Positions 32,488 to 41,537 of a DNA stretch of 64,000 nt are shown piece by piece. The DNA comes from DASZTV01 sp035547515 (lineage in GTDB: Bacteria; Actinomycetota; Actinomycetes; JAFAQI01), in the NCBI GenBank assembly GCA_035547515.1, contig DASZUS010000045.1, positions 62,001 through 126,000 of the forward strand, in the 5' to 3' direction. Both the position numbers and the translations under genes were made by a program. The notes beneath the pieces were generated by a model. That model was not told the DNA's origin. It searched no databases and saw only the letters and a list, made by a program, of their open reading frames with translations. The stretch's first letter is position 1; every line of letters begins with the position of its first letter.

Positions 32488-34442
32488 GGCGTAGCCGCTA
32501 CTCGGAGTGGCGCGGCGGGGACGACCCGCTCGCGCCGCCGTACGACCTCTCCGACGCGCTGGACCAGATCGGTGACGCGGTCCTCGACGGGCAGTCGCCG
32601 GCGGAGGCATTCCGGTCGATGACCCGTCGCGGCCTGTCGGGCCGCCAGGGACTCGACGACCTGCTCCGGCAGGTCCGCGAACGCCAGCGCAGGGCACGAG
32701 AAGCCGGGCGCCTCGACGGAACGCTCGAGCGGGTGCGCGAGCTGCTCGACCAGGCGGTCGAGGCCGAGCGCAACGCGCTGTTCCCCGACCCCAGCGACGA
32801 GGCGCGGCTCGCCGAGGCCGAGCTCGACGCGTTGCCGCAGCAGACCGCACGGGCGGTACGCGAGCTCAGCGACTACCAGTGGCGCAGTCCCGAGGCGCGG
32901 GCGGCGTACGACGAGATCCAGGACCTGCTGCGCCGAGAGGTGCTCGACAGCCAGTTCCGCGGGATGAAGGACGCGCTGCAGAACGGCGACCCGCAGACCC
33001 AACAGCGAATCAAGGACATGCTCGGCGCCCTCAACGACATGCTCGACGCCGACGCCCGCGGCGAGGACGTGTCCGAGCAGTTCGACCAGTTCATGGAGAA
33101 CTACGGCGACTTCTTCCCCGACAACCCGCAGAACCTCGAGGAGCTCGTCGACTCCCTCGCCCGCCGCGCAGCCGCCGCCCAGCGGTTGATGAACTCGCTC
33201 TCACCCGAGCAGCAGGCCGAGCTGGCCGGGCTGATGCAGCAGGCGATGCAGGACGCCGGACTCGCGGAGCAGATGGGCCGGCTCTCCGACCAGTTGCGCG
33301 CCCGCCGTCCGGAGCTGAACTGGAGCGGCCGTCAGCGGATGGACGGCGACACCCCGCTCGGTCTGGGTGATGCGACCACCGCGCTCGAGGAGTCCGCCGA
33401 CCTCGACGAGCTGGCCCAGATGCTCGGCCAGGACTATCCCGGCGCCTCGCTCGACGACGTCGACCCGGAGCTGCTCGCACGGGCGCTCGGCCGCAATGCC
33501 GTCGACGACCTCGAGGCGCTGCGTCGCATCGAGCGCGAGCTGCGCGAGCAGGGCTACCTGCAGCGCAGCGACGGCGAGCTCGGCCTCACCCCCAAGGGGA
33601 TGCGCCGGATCGGCCAGACCGCCCTGCGACGGATCTTCAACCGGATGCATGCGCGCGGTCGCGGCAACCACGACATGCACGACGCGGGCGCCGCGGGTGA
33701 CCCGACCGGTGCGACGCGAGCCTGGGAGTTCGGCGACGAGCAGCCCTTCGACGTCGTACGCACGGTTCGCAACGCGGTGCTGCGATCGGGTCCGGGCTCG
33801 CCCGTGAAGATCGCGGTCGAGGACTTCGAGGTCGCCGAGACCGAGCGGCGCTCCGGGGCGGCCGTAGCGCTGCTGATCGACCTGTCGTATTCCATGGCCT
33901 TGCGGGGCACCTGGCCCGAGGCCAAGGCGACCGTCCTCGCGCTGCACACCCTGATCTCCTCGTCGTACCCGCAGGACGCGATCGAGATCATCGGCTTCTC
34001 GCGGTACGCCCGCGTGCTGCGACCGCAGGACCTGCCCGGGCTGTCGTGGGACATGGTCCAGGGCACGAACCTGCAGCACGCACTCGTCCTCGCGTCGCGC
34101 CACCTCGCGCGCCACCCCAACGCGGAACCGGTCGTCATGGTCATCACCGACGGGGAGCCGACGGCTCATCTCATGGCCGACGGCAGCGCGTGGTTCGACT
34201 GGCCGACCCATCCTGAGACGACGGCCGCGACCATGGCCGAGGTCGAGCGGATCACCCGCCGCGGAGCGACGATAAACGTCTTCATGCTCGACAACGAGCC
34301 GGGGCTGATCCGCTTCGTGAAGGCGATGGCGGCCCGCAATGGGGGGCGGGTGTTCACGCCCGATGCGAACCGCCTCGGTGACTACGTGATCAGCGACTAC
34401 CTGAGCTCACGGCAGGGCCGCCGCGGCCGCCGGATCGCGTAG
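32484..34442 (+). CDS. VWA domain-containing protein, partner of AAA+ ATPase
   Basis: A 652-residue protein. The N-terminal ~430 residues are charged and helical with several coiled-coil-like stretches. The C-terminal von Willebrand A domain starts around 455 with the MIDAS motif DLSYS (Asp466, Ser468, Ser470) in VALLIDLSYSMALRGTW, followed by FSRYARVLRPQDLPGLSWDMVQGTNLQHAL (MIDAS Thr) and MVITDGEPTAH. Overlapping the ATPase gene by 4 bp (ATGA), it is the metal-ion-dependent adaptor half of a MoxR-VWA chaperone pair. Confidence 0.9.
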   Translation: MRRSRYSEWRGGDDPLAPPYDLSDALDQIGDAVLDGQSPAEAFRSMTRRGLSGRQGLDDLLRQVRERQRRAREAGRLDGTLERVRELLDQAVEAERNALFPDPSDEARLAEAELDALPQQTARAVRELSDYQWRSPEARAAYDEIQDLLRREVLDSQFRGMKDALQNGDPQTQQRIKDMLGALNDMLDADARGEDVSEQFDQFMENYGDFFPDNPQNLEELVDSLARRAAAAQRLMNSLSPEQQAELAGLMQQAMQDAGLAEQMGRLSDQLRARRPELNWSGRQRMDGDTPLGLGDATTALEESADLDELAQMLGQDYPGASLDDVDPELLARALGRNAVDDLEALRRIERELREQGYLQRSDGELGLTPKGMRRIGQTALRRIFNRMHARGRGNHDMHDAGAAGDPTGATRAWEFGDEQPFDVVRTVRNAVLRSGPGSPVKIAVEDFEVAETERRSGAAVALLIDLSYSMALRGTWPEAKATVLALHTLISSSYPQDAIEIIGFSRYARVLRPQDLPGLSWDMVQGTNLQHALVLASRHLARHPNAEPVVMVITDGEPTAHLMADGSAWFDWPTHPETTAATMAEVERITRRGATINVFMLDNEPGLIRFVKAMAARNGGRVFTPDANRLGDYVISDYLSSRQGRRGRRIA

Positions 34443-34457
34443 CGCGCCATCCGACCG

Positions 34458-35729
34458 ATGGCCAAGGGGGACGAGCGGCAGCCGCTGCCGCGGGAGATCC
34501 GAGTGCTCGTCGCGGTGGCGTTCTTCGTCGCCCTCGGCTTCGGCATCGTCGCGCCGGCACTGCCGGTCTTCGCACGCAACTTCGGCGTGGGCAAGGCCGC
34601 CGCCGGTGCGGTCATCAGCACCTTCGCGGTGATGCGCATCGTCTTCTCGCTGCCCGCAGGCAAGCTGGTCGACCGGTACGGCGAGCGGCTCGTGATGGCG
34701 ACCGGCATCGGCATCGTCGCCGTCAGCAGCGTCCTCGCCGGCGCGGCGCAGAACTACGGCGAGCTCGTCGCGTTGCGCGGGATCGGCGGGGTCGGCTCGG
34801 CCATGTTCTCGATCTCGGCGCTCGGCCTGCTGGTCCGGATGACGGCGCCGGCGCAGCGAGGCCGCGCGATGGGCTTCTGGCAGGGCGGTTTCCTGCTCGG
34901 TGGGATCACCGGCCCGGTGCTTGGCGGCGTCATCGATGGCGTCTCGATCCGGCTGCCGTTCTTCATCTATGCCGGCACGCTCACCGCGGCCGGTGCCGTC
35001 GGTCTGATCCAGCTGCGCGCGACCCCGCTTGCCGATCGCGCGGCGGTCGGCAAGGCGACCGCGACGAAGCTGTCGGACGCCCTCCGCAACCGGGCGTACC
35101 GGGCGGCCCTGGCCGCGAACTTCGCCGACTCCTGGGGAGCGATCGGCGTGCGCTCGGCGCTGGTGCCGCTGTTCGTGGGCGACGTGCTGCATCGCAAGCC
35201 GATCTGGACCGGTGTCGGGTTCCTCATCGTGTCCGCGGTCAACGGCGCAACGCTGGTCCCGGCGGGGCGGTTCGCGGACAACGTCGGACGAAAGCCGCTC
35301 CTCGTGGGGGGATGCATCGGCAGCGGGATCGGCATCGCCATCCTCGCCGTCGCGCAGGATCTCCCGGGCTACCTCGTCGGGCTTGCCGTGCTCGGGCTCG
35401 GCTCAGGGCTGCTCGACGTCGCGCCCGGCGCGATCGTGGGCGACCTCGTCGAAGGCCGGGCCGGGCCGGTGTTCGCGGCGTACACGATGTCCTCCGACAT
35501 CGGTACCGTCGTCGGGCCGGTGGCTGCCGGCGCGATCGCCGACATCTCCTACGGCGCGGCGTTCCTCAGCACCTCGGGGATCCTCGGCGCCGCCGCGATC
35601 ATCGCGCTGCTTGCTCCGGAGACGCGAGGCTGGTCAGCCCAGGGCCCGCTGCAGATCGGCGAGCAGATCGGCCACGGCCTCGATCCCGACGCTCAGCCGA
35701 ACCAGGTCGGCGGGGACCTCCAGCGCTGA
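34458..35729 (+). CDS. MFS transporter
   Basis: A 423-residue major facilitator with about twelve transmembrane helices. The first-half signature GKLVDRYGERLVMATGIG (loop 2-3) and the second-half copy GRFADNVGRKPLLVGGC support the drug/H+ antiporter-type fold. The first helix begins after a short charged N-terminus (VLVAVAFFVALGFGIVAPALPVFAR). It follows the VWA gene by 15 bp. Its last 32 codons overlap the 3' end of metB on the other strand by 96 bp, an unusually long antiparallel coding overlap. Substrate unknown. Confidence 0.88.
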   Translation: MAKGDERQPLPREIRVLVAVAFFVALGFGIVAPALPVFARNFGVGKAAAGAVISTFAVMRIVFSLPAGKLVDRYGERLVMATGIGIVAVSSVLAGAAQNYGELVALRGIGGVGSAMFSISALGLLVRMTAPAQRGRAMGFWQGGFLLGGITGPVLGGVIDGVSIRLPFFIYAGTLTAAGAVGLIQLRATPLADRAAVGKATATKLSDALRNRAYRAALAANFADSWGAIGVRSALVPLFVGDVLHRKPIWTGVGFLIVSAVNGATLVPAGRFADNVGRKPLLVGGCIGSGIGIAILAVAQDLPGYLVGLAVLGLGSGLLDVAPGAIVGDLVEGRAGPVFAAYTMSSDIGTVVGPVAAGAIADISYGAAFLSTSGILGAAAIIALLAPETRGWSAQGPLQIGEQIGHGLDPDAQPNQVGGDLQR

Positions 35730-36764
35730 CCCGGCAACGCTGGCGTGCGTCATCCGCGCCGGGTGCTCGATGAGCGACTCCACTCCGCCCAGCGACTCGG
35801 CGAGCGTGAACAGCTCGGTGCGCCGGCAGATCTCCAGCGCCTGCTCCTCGCCGCCGGCAACCCGGAACGAGACCATCCCGCCGAACCGGCGCATCTGCTG
35901 GCGGGCAACCTCGTCGGAGTCCGGGTACCGCACCTCGGTCACCGCGGGGTGGTCTCGGAGCATCTGCACGATCTGCTCGGCGTTGTCGCAGTGGCGATCC
36001 ATCCGGACCGCGAGCGTCTTGATGCCGCGCAGCACCAGCCACGAGTCGAGCGGCCCGGCCACCGCACCCATCGCGTTCTGGTGGAACGCGACCTGCTCGG
36101 CAAGTGAGTCGTCACGGACGATCAGCGCTCCCCCGACGACGTCGCTGTGGCCACCGAGGTACTTCGTCGTCGAGTGGACCGCGACATGAGCGCCGAGCGC
36201 GAGCGGTTGCTGCAGGTACGGCGAGGCGAAGGTGTTGTCGACGACGAGCAACGCCCCGGCCTCGGCCGCGAGCGCGCCGAGCGCGGCGATGTCGCTGACC
36301 CGCAGCATCGGGTTGGTCGGTGTCTCGCACCAGATCACCCGGGTGGTGTCACGGATCGCCGCGCGCACCTGGCCGAGTTCGTGTTGGGGGACCGCGGTGT
36401 AGCTCAGGCCCCAGCGCTCGAGCACCTTGGCGAACAGCCGGTAGGTCCCGCCGTACGCGTCGTCGGGGATGACCACGTGGTCGCCCGGCGAGCAAGCGGC
36501 GCGAAGGAGCGTGTCCTCGGCGGCGAGCCCGCTGGCGAAGGCGAAACCGCGCACGCCGCCCTCGAGCGCGGCAAGGCAGGTCTCGAGCGCGGTGCGCGTC
36601 GGGTTCGCGCTGCGGCTGTACTCGTAGCCGCCACGCAGCCCGCCGACGCCGTCCTGCGCAAATGTCGAGGTCAGGTAGATGGGCGGTACGACGGCGCCGG
36701 TCGCCGGGTCCGGCGCCTGGCCAGCGTGGATGGCACGGGTCTCAAAGCCACCCATATCGGACAC
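35634..36764 (-). CDS. metB: Cystathionine gamma-synthase / PLP-dependent transsulfuration enzyme
   Basis: A 376-residue enzyme of the Cys/Met metabolism PLP family. FETRAIHAGQAPDPATGAVVPPIYLTSTF opens it, YSRSANPTRTALE follows, and the PLP-binding Lys201 is in HSTTKYLGGHSD. In actinobacteria this position beside cbs usually holds metB, making cystathionine from an activated homoserine and cysteine; a gamma-lyase activity is hard to exclude by sequence. GTG 36764 is taken as start (ATG 36755 possible). It is 15 bp downstream of cbs on the same strand, so the two transsulfuration enzymes are co-transcribed. Confidence 0.9.
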   Translation of the reverse strand: MSDMGGFETRAIHAGQAPDPATGAVVPPIYLTSTFAQDGVGGLRGGYEYSRSANPTRTALETCLAALEGGVRGFAFASGLAAEDTLLRAACSPGDHVVIPDDAYGGTYRLFAKVLERWGLSYTAVPQHELGQVRAAIRDTTRVIWCETPTNPMLRVSDIAALGALAAEAGALLVVDNTFASPYLQQPLALGAHVAVHSTTKYLGGHSDVVGGALIVRDDSLAEQVAFHQNAMGAVAGPLDSWLVLRGIKTLAVRMDRHCDNAEQIVQMLRDHPAVTEVRYPDSDEVARQQMRRFGGMVSFRVAGGEEQALEICRRTELFTLAESLGGVESLIEHPARMTHASVAGSALEVPADLVRLSVGIEAVADLLADLQRALG

Positions 36765-36779
36765 GCCTCAACCGTAGAG

Positions 36780-38150
36780 CTAATGAGCGGCGAGGAATCC
36801 CAAGAGGTCCTGCCGGGTGACGATGCCCACCGGCCGGCCATCGTCGAGCACCACCGCGGCGTCGGCTCCCTGAAGGGCTCCGACCGCGGCCGCGACGGGC
36901 TCCCCCGCACCGATCAACGGCAACGCACTCGACATGTGCCGCTCGAGGGGGTCCGCCAGCCGGGCGCGCCCGTTGAACAATGCGTCGAGCAGGTCCCGCT
37001 CTACGACCGACCCCATTACCTCGGCCACCATCACCGGCGGCTCCGCGCGCACCACCGGCATCTGCGAGACGCCGTACTCGCGGAGGATGTCGATCGCCTC
37101 GCGCACCGTCTCGTTGGGATGCACGTGGACGAACTCAGGCAGCCGCCCGCTCTTGCGGGTAAGCACCTCGCCCACGGTCTGGCCCTTGCCGTCGCCGGCA
37201 AGGAAGCCGTAGTCGGCCATCCACTCGTCGCTGAAGATCTTGGACAGGTAGCCGCGCCCGCCGTCCGGCAGCAGCACCACCACGAGACCGTCGGGTCCGG
37301 CGTCTCGCGCGACCTGCACGGCCGCGACCGCGGCCATCCCGCACGACCCTCCGACCAGCAGCCCCTCCTCGCGGGCGAGACGCCGCGTCATGAGGAACGA
37401 GTCGGCATCGGAGACCGCGATGATCCGGTCGCAGATCTCCCTGTCGTAGTTGGCCGGCCAGAAGTCCTCGCCGACGCCCTCGACCAGGTACGGACGGCCC
37501 GTACCGCCTGAGTAGACCGATCCTTCGGGGTCCGCGCCCACAATCACCACTCGACCGTCCGACGCCTCCTTGAGGTAGCGACCGGTCCCCGAGATGGTGC
37601 CCCCGGTGCCGACGCCGGCAACGAAGTGGGTGACCTTGCCTTCGGTCTGCTCCCAGATCTCCGGGCCGGTCGTCTCGTAGTGCGACTGCGGGTTCGCGGG
37701 GTTGGAGTACTGGTCGGGCTTCCACCCGCCCGGGCGCTCGCGGGCCAGCCGGTCGGAGACGCTGTAGTAGGAGTCCGGGTGCTCCGGCGGGACCGCGGTC
37801 GGGCATACGACGACCTCGGCGCCGTACGCCCGCAAGACGTTGATCTTGTCGGCGGACACCTTGTCCGGGCAGACGAAGACGCAGTGATAGCCACGCTGCT
37901 GCGCAACCAGCGCAAGCCCGATCCCGGTGTTGCCGCTCGTCGGCTCGACGATGGTCCCGCCCGGCGGCAGCGCACCCGAGGCCTCGGCGGCGTCGATCAT
38001 CCGCGTCGCGATCCGGTCCTTCACCGACCCGCCCGGATTGAGGTACTCGACCTTCGCCACGACCGCGGCTGCTGCGCCTTCAGTGACGCGGTTGAGACGG
38101 ACCAGCGGGGTATGACCGATGAGGTCCACCACTGAGTCGAAGACGTCCAC
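36780..38150 (-). CDS. cbs: Cystathionine beta-synthase
   Basis: Condenses serine (or O-acetylserine) with homocysteine to cystathionine. The fold-type II PLP domain begins DSVVDLIGHTPLVRLN with Lys44 in NPGGSVKDRI and the phosphate loop SGNTGIGLA. GVGTGGTISGTGRYLKE also fits. The C-terminus has two CBS motifs (about 330-456, including VSQMPVVRA and ADAAVVLDDGRPVGIVTRQDLLGFL), so it is a true CBS rather than a cysteine synthase. I chose GTG 38150 (456 residues) because homology starts there; GTG 38186 would add 12 residues. It is divergent from the thiolase gene and leads into metB. Confidence 0.93.
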   Translation of the reverse strand: MDVFDSVVDLIGHTPLVRLNRVTEGAAAAVVAKVEYLNPGGSVKDRIATRMIDAAEASGALPPGGTIVEPTSGNTGIGLALVAQQRGYHCVFVCPDKVSADKINVLRAYGAEVVVCPTAVPPEHPDSYYSVSDRLARERPGGWKPDQYSNPANPQSHYETTGPEIWEQTEGKVTHFVAGVGTGGTISGTGRYLKEASDGRVVIVGADPEGSVYSGGTGRPYLVEGVGEDFWPANYDREICDRIIAVSDADSFLMTRRLAREEGLLVGGSCGMAAVAAVQVARDAGPDGLVVVLLPDGGRGYLSKIFSDEWMADYGFLAGDGKGQTVGEVLTRKSGRLPEFVHVHPNETVREAIDILREYGVSQMPVVRAEPPVMVAEVMGSVVERDLLDALFNGRARLADPLERHMSSALPLIGAGEPVAAAVGALQGADAAVVLDDGRPVGIVTRQDLLGFLAAH

Positions 38151-38212
38151 GCCTGGAACGTACTCTTGGGCATCTGTCTTCGGCACCGAAGCCGACCAGC
38201 GAAGGAGCAGTC

Positions 38213-39436
38213 ATGCCCGAGGCCGTCATCGTCGCTACCGCACGCTCCCCGATCGGTCGTGCGTTCAAGGGATCGCTGGTCGACTTCCGGCCCGACGACC
38301 TCGCCGCAACCATCGTCCAGGCGGCCCTGGACAAGGTGGCGGGGCTCGACCCGCACACGATCGACGACCTGATCGTCGGGTGCGGCCTGCCGGGCGGCGA
38401 GCAGGGCTACAACATCGGGCGCGTGATCGCGGTGAAGCTCGGCCTCGACGACGTCCCCGGTACGACGATCACCCGTTACTGCTCGTCGAGCCTGCAGTCC
38501 ACGCGCATGGCATTCCACGCGATCAAGGCCGGCGAGGGCGACGTCTTCGTGAGCGCGGGCGTCGAGATGGTCAGCCGCTACGGCAAGGGCAACAGCGACT
38601 CGCTACCCGACACCCAGAACCCGATCTTCGCGGACGCACAGGCACGCTCCGCGAAGATGGCAGAGGGCAACTTCACCTGGTCGGACCCGCGCGAGGCCGG
38701 GGAGCTTCCCGACGTCTACATCGCAATGGGACAGACCGCCGAGAACGTCGCGCAGCTCAAGGGCGTCAGCCGGCAGGAGCAGGACGAGTTCGGCGTACGG
38801 TCGCAGAACCTCGCAGAGAAGGCCATCGCCAACGGCTTCTTCGAGCGCGAGATCACTCCCGTCACGACGCCCGGCGGCGTCCAGGTCGCCAAGGACGACG
38901 GCCCTCGGGCAGGCGTCACGATCGAGGGCGTCTCCGAGTTGAAGCCGGTCTTCCGTCCGGACGGCACGGTGACCGCCGCCAACTGCTGCCCGCTCAACGA
39001 CGGCGCCGCCGCGGTCGTCATCATGAGCGACACCAAGGCGAAGGAGCTCGGCCTCACACCGCTCGCGCGGATCGTGTCAACCGGTGTCTCAGGTCTCAGC
39101 CCGGAGATCATGGGGTTGGGTCCGATCGAGGCGAGCAAGCGCGCGCTCGCCTACGCCGGCAAGTCGATCGATGACATCGACCTCGTCGAGATCAACGAGG
39201 CGTTCGCCGCTCAGGTCATCCCGTCGGCGCGCGAGCTCGGCATCGACCCGTTCGGCGACAAGCTCAACGTCAACGGCGGCGCGATCGCGGTCGGTCACCC
39301 GTTCGGCATGACGGGCGCGAGGATCACGACGACGCTGCTCAACGGGTTGCAGACCCACGACAAGACGTTCGGGCTCGAGACGATGTGCGTTGGTGGGGGC
39401 CAAGGCATGGCGATGGTGATCGAGCGCCTCAGCTAG
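38213..39436 (+). CDS. Acetyl-CoA C-acetyltransferase (thiolase)
   Basis: A 407-residue thiolase. The acyl-accepting Cys90 is in ITRYCSSSLQS; the second active region NVNGGAIAVGHPFGMTGAR carries the catalytic His, and CVGGGQGMAM the third catalytic Cys near 394. It cleaves 3-ketoacyl-CoA in beta-oxidation or condenses two acetyl-CoA. The FadA-like N-terminus (MPEAVIVATARSPIGRAFKGSL) fits degradative thiolases, but no fad partners are next to it. A ribosome site GAAGGAG precedes the ATG. Divergent from cbs, 62 bp apart. Confidence 0.93.
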   Translation: MPEAVIVATARSPIGRAFKGSLVDFRPDDLAATIVQAALDKVAGLDPHTIDDLIVGCGLPGGEQGYNIGRVIAVKLGLDDVPGTTITRYCSSSLQSTRMAFHAIKAGEGDVFVSAGVEMVSRYGKGNSDSLPDTQNPIFADAQARSAKMAEGNFTWSDPREAGELPDVYIAMGQTAENVAQLKGVSRQEQDEFGVRSQNLAEKAIANGFFEREITPVTTPGGVQVAKDDGPRAGVTIEGVSELKPVFRPDGTVTAANCCPLNDGAAAVVIMSDTKAKELGLTPLARIVSTGVSGLSPEIMGLGPIEASKRALAYAGKSIDDIDLVEINEAFAAQVIPSARELGIDPFGDKLNVNGGAIAVGHPFGMTGARITTTLLNGLQTHDKTFGLETMCVGGGQGMAMVIERLS

Positions 39437-39457
39437 GCATACCTAAGGGGGGAACTA

Positions 39458-40468
39458 TTGCCCGCGGATCGGCGGGAAGTACAAGAGAACGGGATCCTCG
39501 AGACCTTCGGCCTGACCAGCCAGGCCGAAATGGTCTGGCGGGCACTCATGCGTCATCCAGACATCAACCTCGAGGAGCTGACTCAGCGGACCGGATTGCC
39601 ACTCGGCGAGGTCCAGGACGCCCTGGGTGGCCTCACCTCGGCGCAGCTTGTTCGCACGGCGCAGTCGCCCTCGGGCGTTCTCGCAATGGATCCGCAACTG
39701 GCGATCGCGAGTCACATTGCGCGAGCGGAGCACGAACTAGCGCTGCGCACGGCCAAGCTCGCCGAGCTTCGCGCCCACACGGAGGCGCTGTCTGAGGACT
39801 ACCAGGCGGGCCGCACGTCGACTGCCTCCCTGCCGGGCGCGGAGATCGTCACCGACCTAGATGACCTACGTCGCCGCATCTATCTGGCCTCGGAAGGCGC
39901 GGTCGAGATGCAGCGGAGTCTCATCCGCTCGCCCTCGGCGGAGGGCCTGCAGGACGGCAGTGCCAGAGACAGCGACCAAGCCAATCGCGGCGTCGAACAA
40001 CGCACGATCATCAGGACATGTGATCTCACTGATCGCGACATCTACGCTCATCTCGAGGCGCAGCATCGCCGCGGTGAGCGGGTTCGGGCCCTGGGGAACG
40101 TCCCGACCCAGATGCTCATCATGGATTCCGCGCTCGCCGTCCTGGCGGTTGATCCTCAACATCCACGGCGTGGCGCACTCTTCGTCCGCGAGCCCGGCAT
40201 CGTCAGCCTGATGATCTATCTCTTCGACCATCTGTGGTCCGAGGCGGATCCGGTATTCGGCGAGGCAACTGCTGCCGGGGCACCAACCGGCCGGGTCGCT
40301 CGCGTGCTTGAGCTGATCGCGGCTGGCGTGAAGGACGAGCGGATCGCACGGACCCTCGGTGTTGCCACCAGAACGGTGCGGCGCGACATCGCGGAACTCA
40401 AGGACAATCTCGGGGTTTCGTCCAGGACGGAGGTCGTCGCGGCCGCGGTTCGGCAGGGCTGGCTCTAG
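39458..40468 (+). CDS. Two-HTH transcriptional regulator (TrmB-like N-terminus, LuxR-type C-terminus)
   Basis: A 336-residue regulator. Residues ~10-75 (LETFGLTSQAEMVWRALMRHPDINLEELTQRTGLPLGEVQDALGGL) form a TrmB/winged-helix-like N-terminus. A helical linker and a PLD-like sensing middle (about 130-255) follow. A LuxR-type HTH ends the protein: RVLELIAAGVKDERIARTLGVATRTVRRDIAELKDNLGVSSRTEVVAAA. A TTG start is dictated by AAGGGGGGAACTA directly upstream, with ideal spacing. It follows the thiolase gene by 21 bp. This architecture is common in streptomycete-type actinobacteria and may respond to a small ligand. Confidence 0.87.
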   Translation: MPADRREVQENGILETFGLTSQAEMVWRALMRHPDINLEELTQRTGLPLGEVQDALGGLTSAQLVRTAQSPSGVLAMDPQLAIASHIARAEHELALRTAKLAELRAHTEALSEDYQAGRTSTASLPGAEIVTDLDDLRRRIYLASEGAVEMQRSLIRSPSAEGLQDGSARDSDQANRGVEQRTIIRTCDLTDRDIYAHLEAQHRRGERVRALGNVPTQMLIMDSALAVLAVDPQHPRRGALFVREPGIVSLMIYLFDHLWSEADPVFGEATAAGAPTGRVARVLELIAAGVKDERIARTLGVATRTVRRDIAELKDNLGVSSRTEVVAAAVRQGWL

Positions 40469-40469
40469 C

Positions 40470-40796
40470 TCAGCGGGTCGCCTCAAGCGCGCTCCGGAGA
40501 GCCGCTTCAACCTCCTGCAACGTCTGGAGGTCCGAGGCCGAGGCGGTCGTGTCAAGGACGTCGCGACCGACGACCGCGACGGCGTAGGGCAGGACGTGAA
40601 CCTCGACGACCGGGGCCGGCAGGTCCCGCCCCTGCTGCCGGGCGCTGATCGCGGCCAACGCGCGCAGTACCTCCTCAGCGGCTGCGCGTCGGCTCCGCCA
40701 CGCCATTGGCGACAGCCGAGTCAGGCGGGCAACCAGCCGCTCGTGCGCATCGGTGACTGCCGCAAGCTTGGTTTGAAAGGGGTCTGACTGCGGCAC
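40470..40796 (-). CDS. Hypothetical protein
   Basis: A 108-residue frame on the minus strand, convergent with the HTH regulator gene (one base between the stops). It encodes a mostly helical protein (DPFQTKLAAVTDAHERLVARLTRLSPMAWRSRRAAAEEVLRALAAISARQQG, then a beta-like VVEVHVLPYAVAVVGRDVL). The ATG is not preceded by an obvious ribosome site. I do not recognise a family. It may be real, because amino-acid composition is protein-like and no better frame covers the stretch. Confidence 0.5.
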   Translation of the reverse strand: MPQSDPFQTKLAAVTDAHERLVARLTRLSPMAWRSRRAAAEEVLRALAAISARQQGRDLPAPVVEVHVLPYAVAVVGRDVLDTTASASDLQTLQEVEAALRSALEATR

Positions 40797-40895
40797 GGCA
40801 AGACGGTAGTGCCTGCTTCCCTTTGGGTCTTGTCCTGACGCACGGGTTGGGGGAGGCTAGGCCAACGGTCAGGCGAACGCTTCCAGGAGGCACAC

Positions 40896-41123
40896 ATGTC
40901 GATGCCCCAGTCCGAGGACACTCACCAGTCGCTGCTGGCGAGAATTCCCGAGTCGACGGGGCGCGACCTGTCTAGCTGGTTCGGCTGTCTGGACGACGGC
41001 CCCGCCCTGCTCAGGTTCGACGAACGAGTCACCTGGCTTCGCGACGAGCATGGCCTTCCCCATGGCTACGCCCGGGCGATCGTGCACGAGCACGACAAAC
41101 GGCGCGCAGCGACCCGCGCGTAG
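40896..41123 (+). CDS. DUF4287 domain-containing small protein
   Basis: A 75-residue protein with the DUF4287 pattern: LLARIPESTGRDLSSWFGCLDD, then VTWLRDEHGLPHGYARAIVHEHDKRR. Function of the family is unknown; such domains often sit next to DUF5655. A very good ribosome site CCAGGAGG precedes the ATG at 40896. It ends three bases before the PPOX gene, so the two are co-transcribed. Confidence 0.8.
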   Translation: MSMPQSEDTHQSLLARIPESTGRDLSSWFGCLDDGPALLRFDERVTWLRDEHGLPHGYARAIVHEHDKRRAATRA

Positions 41124-41126
41124 TCG

Positions 41127-41537
41127 ATGGACGTTGGGGCCGCGCTCGAGTTCATCCGCACCAACCACCACGCTGTCCTCGCCACGCTCCGCAGCGACGG
41201 CGCCCCGCAGCTCACCCCGGTCACCGCATCCGTCGATGCCGACGGCAAGGTCGTCGTGTCGAGCCGAGAGCCGGCGGCAAAGGTCCGCAACCTACGGCGC
41301 GACCCGCGTGCCTGGCTGACCGTCTTCACCGACCGCTTCTTCGGCGAGTTCGTCCAAGTCGAGGGCGACGCCACAATCGTGTCGCTGCCGGAGGCCATGG
41401 AAGGCCTCGTGGACTACTACAGGTCCGTCTCCGGCGACCACCCGGACTGGGACGACTACCGAGCCGCGATGACTCGGGAGCAGCGGGTGCTGATCCGGGT
41501 CGATGTGACGCGGGCAGGCCCGACGTACTCCGGTTAG
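41127..41537 (+). CDS. PPOX-class F420/flavin-dependent oxidoreductase
   Basis: A 136-residue split-barrel flavin- or deazaflavin-binding protein: AALEFIRTNHHAVLATLRSDGAPQLTPVTASVDADGKVVVSSREPAAKVRNLRRDPRAWLTVF, a canonical PPOX-class N-terminus in which the polar and Arg residues contact the cofactor phosphate. In actinobacteria most such small proteins use F420. Substrate unknown. It follows the DUF4287 gene by 3 bp. Its 3' end overlaps the maoC stop by 4 bp on the other strand. Confidence 0.87.
   Translation: MDVGAALEFIRTNHHAVLATLRSDGAPQLTPVTASVDADGKVVVSSREPAAKVRNLRRDPRAWLTVFTDRFFGEFVQVEGDATIVSLPEAMEGLVDYYRSVSGDHPDWDDYRAAMTREQRVLIRVDVTRAGPTYSG

Noticed and set aside
35634..38213. SAM riboswitch or S-box near metB/cbs
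   Set aside because: Only 15 bp separate metB from cbs, and the 62-bp gap before cbs is too short for a SAM aptamer; no conserved elements seen.
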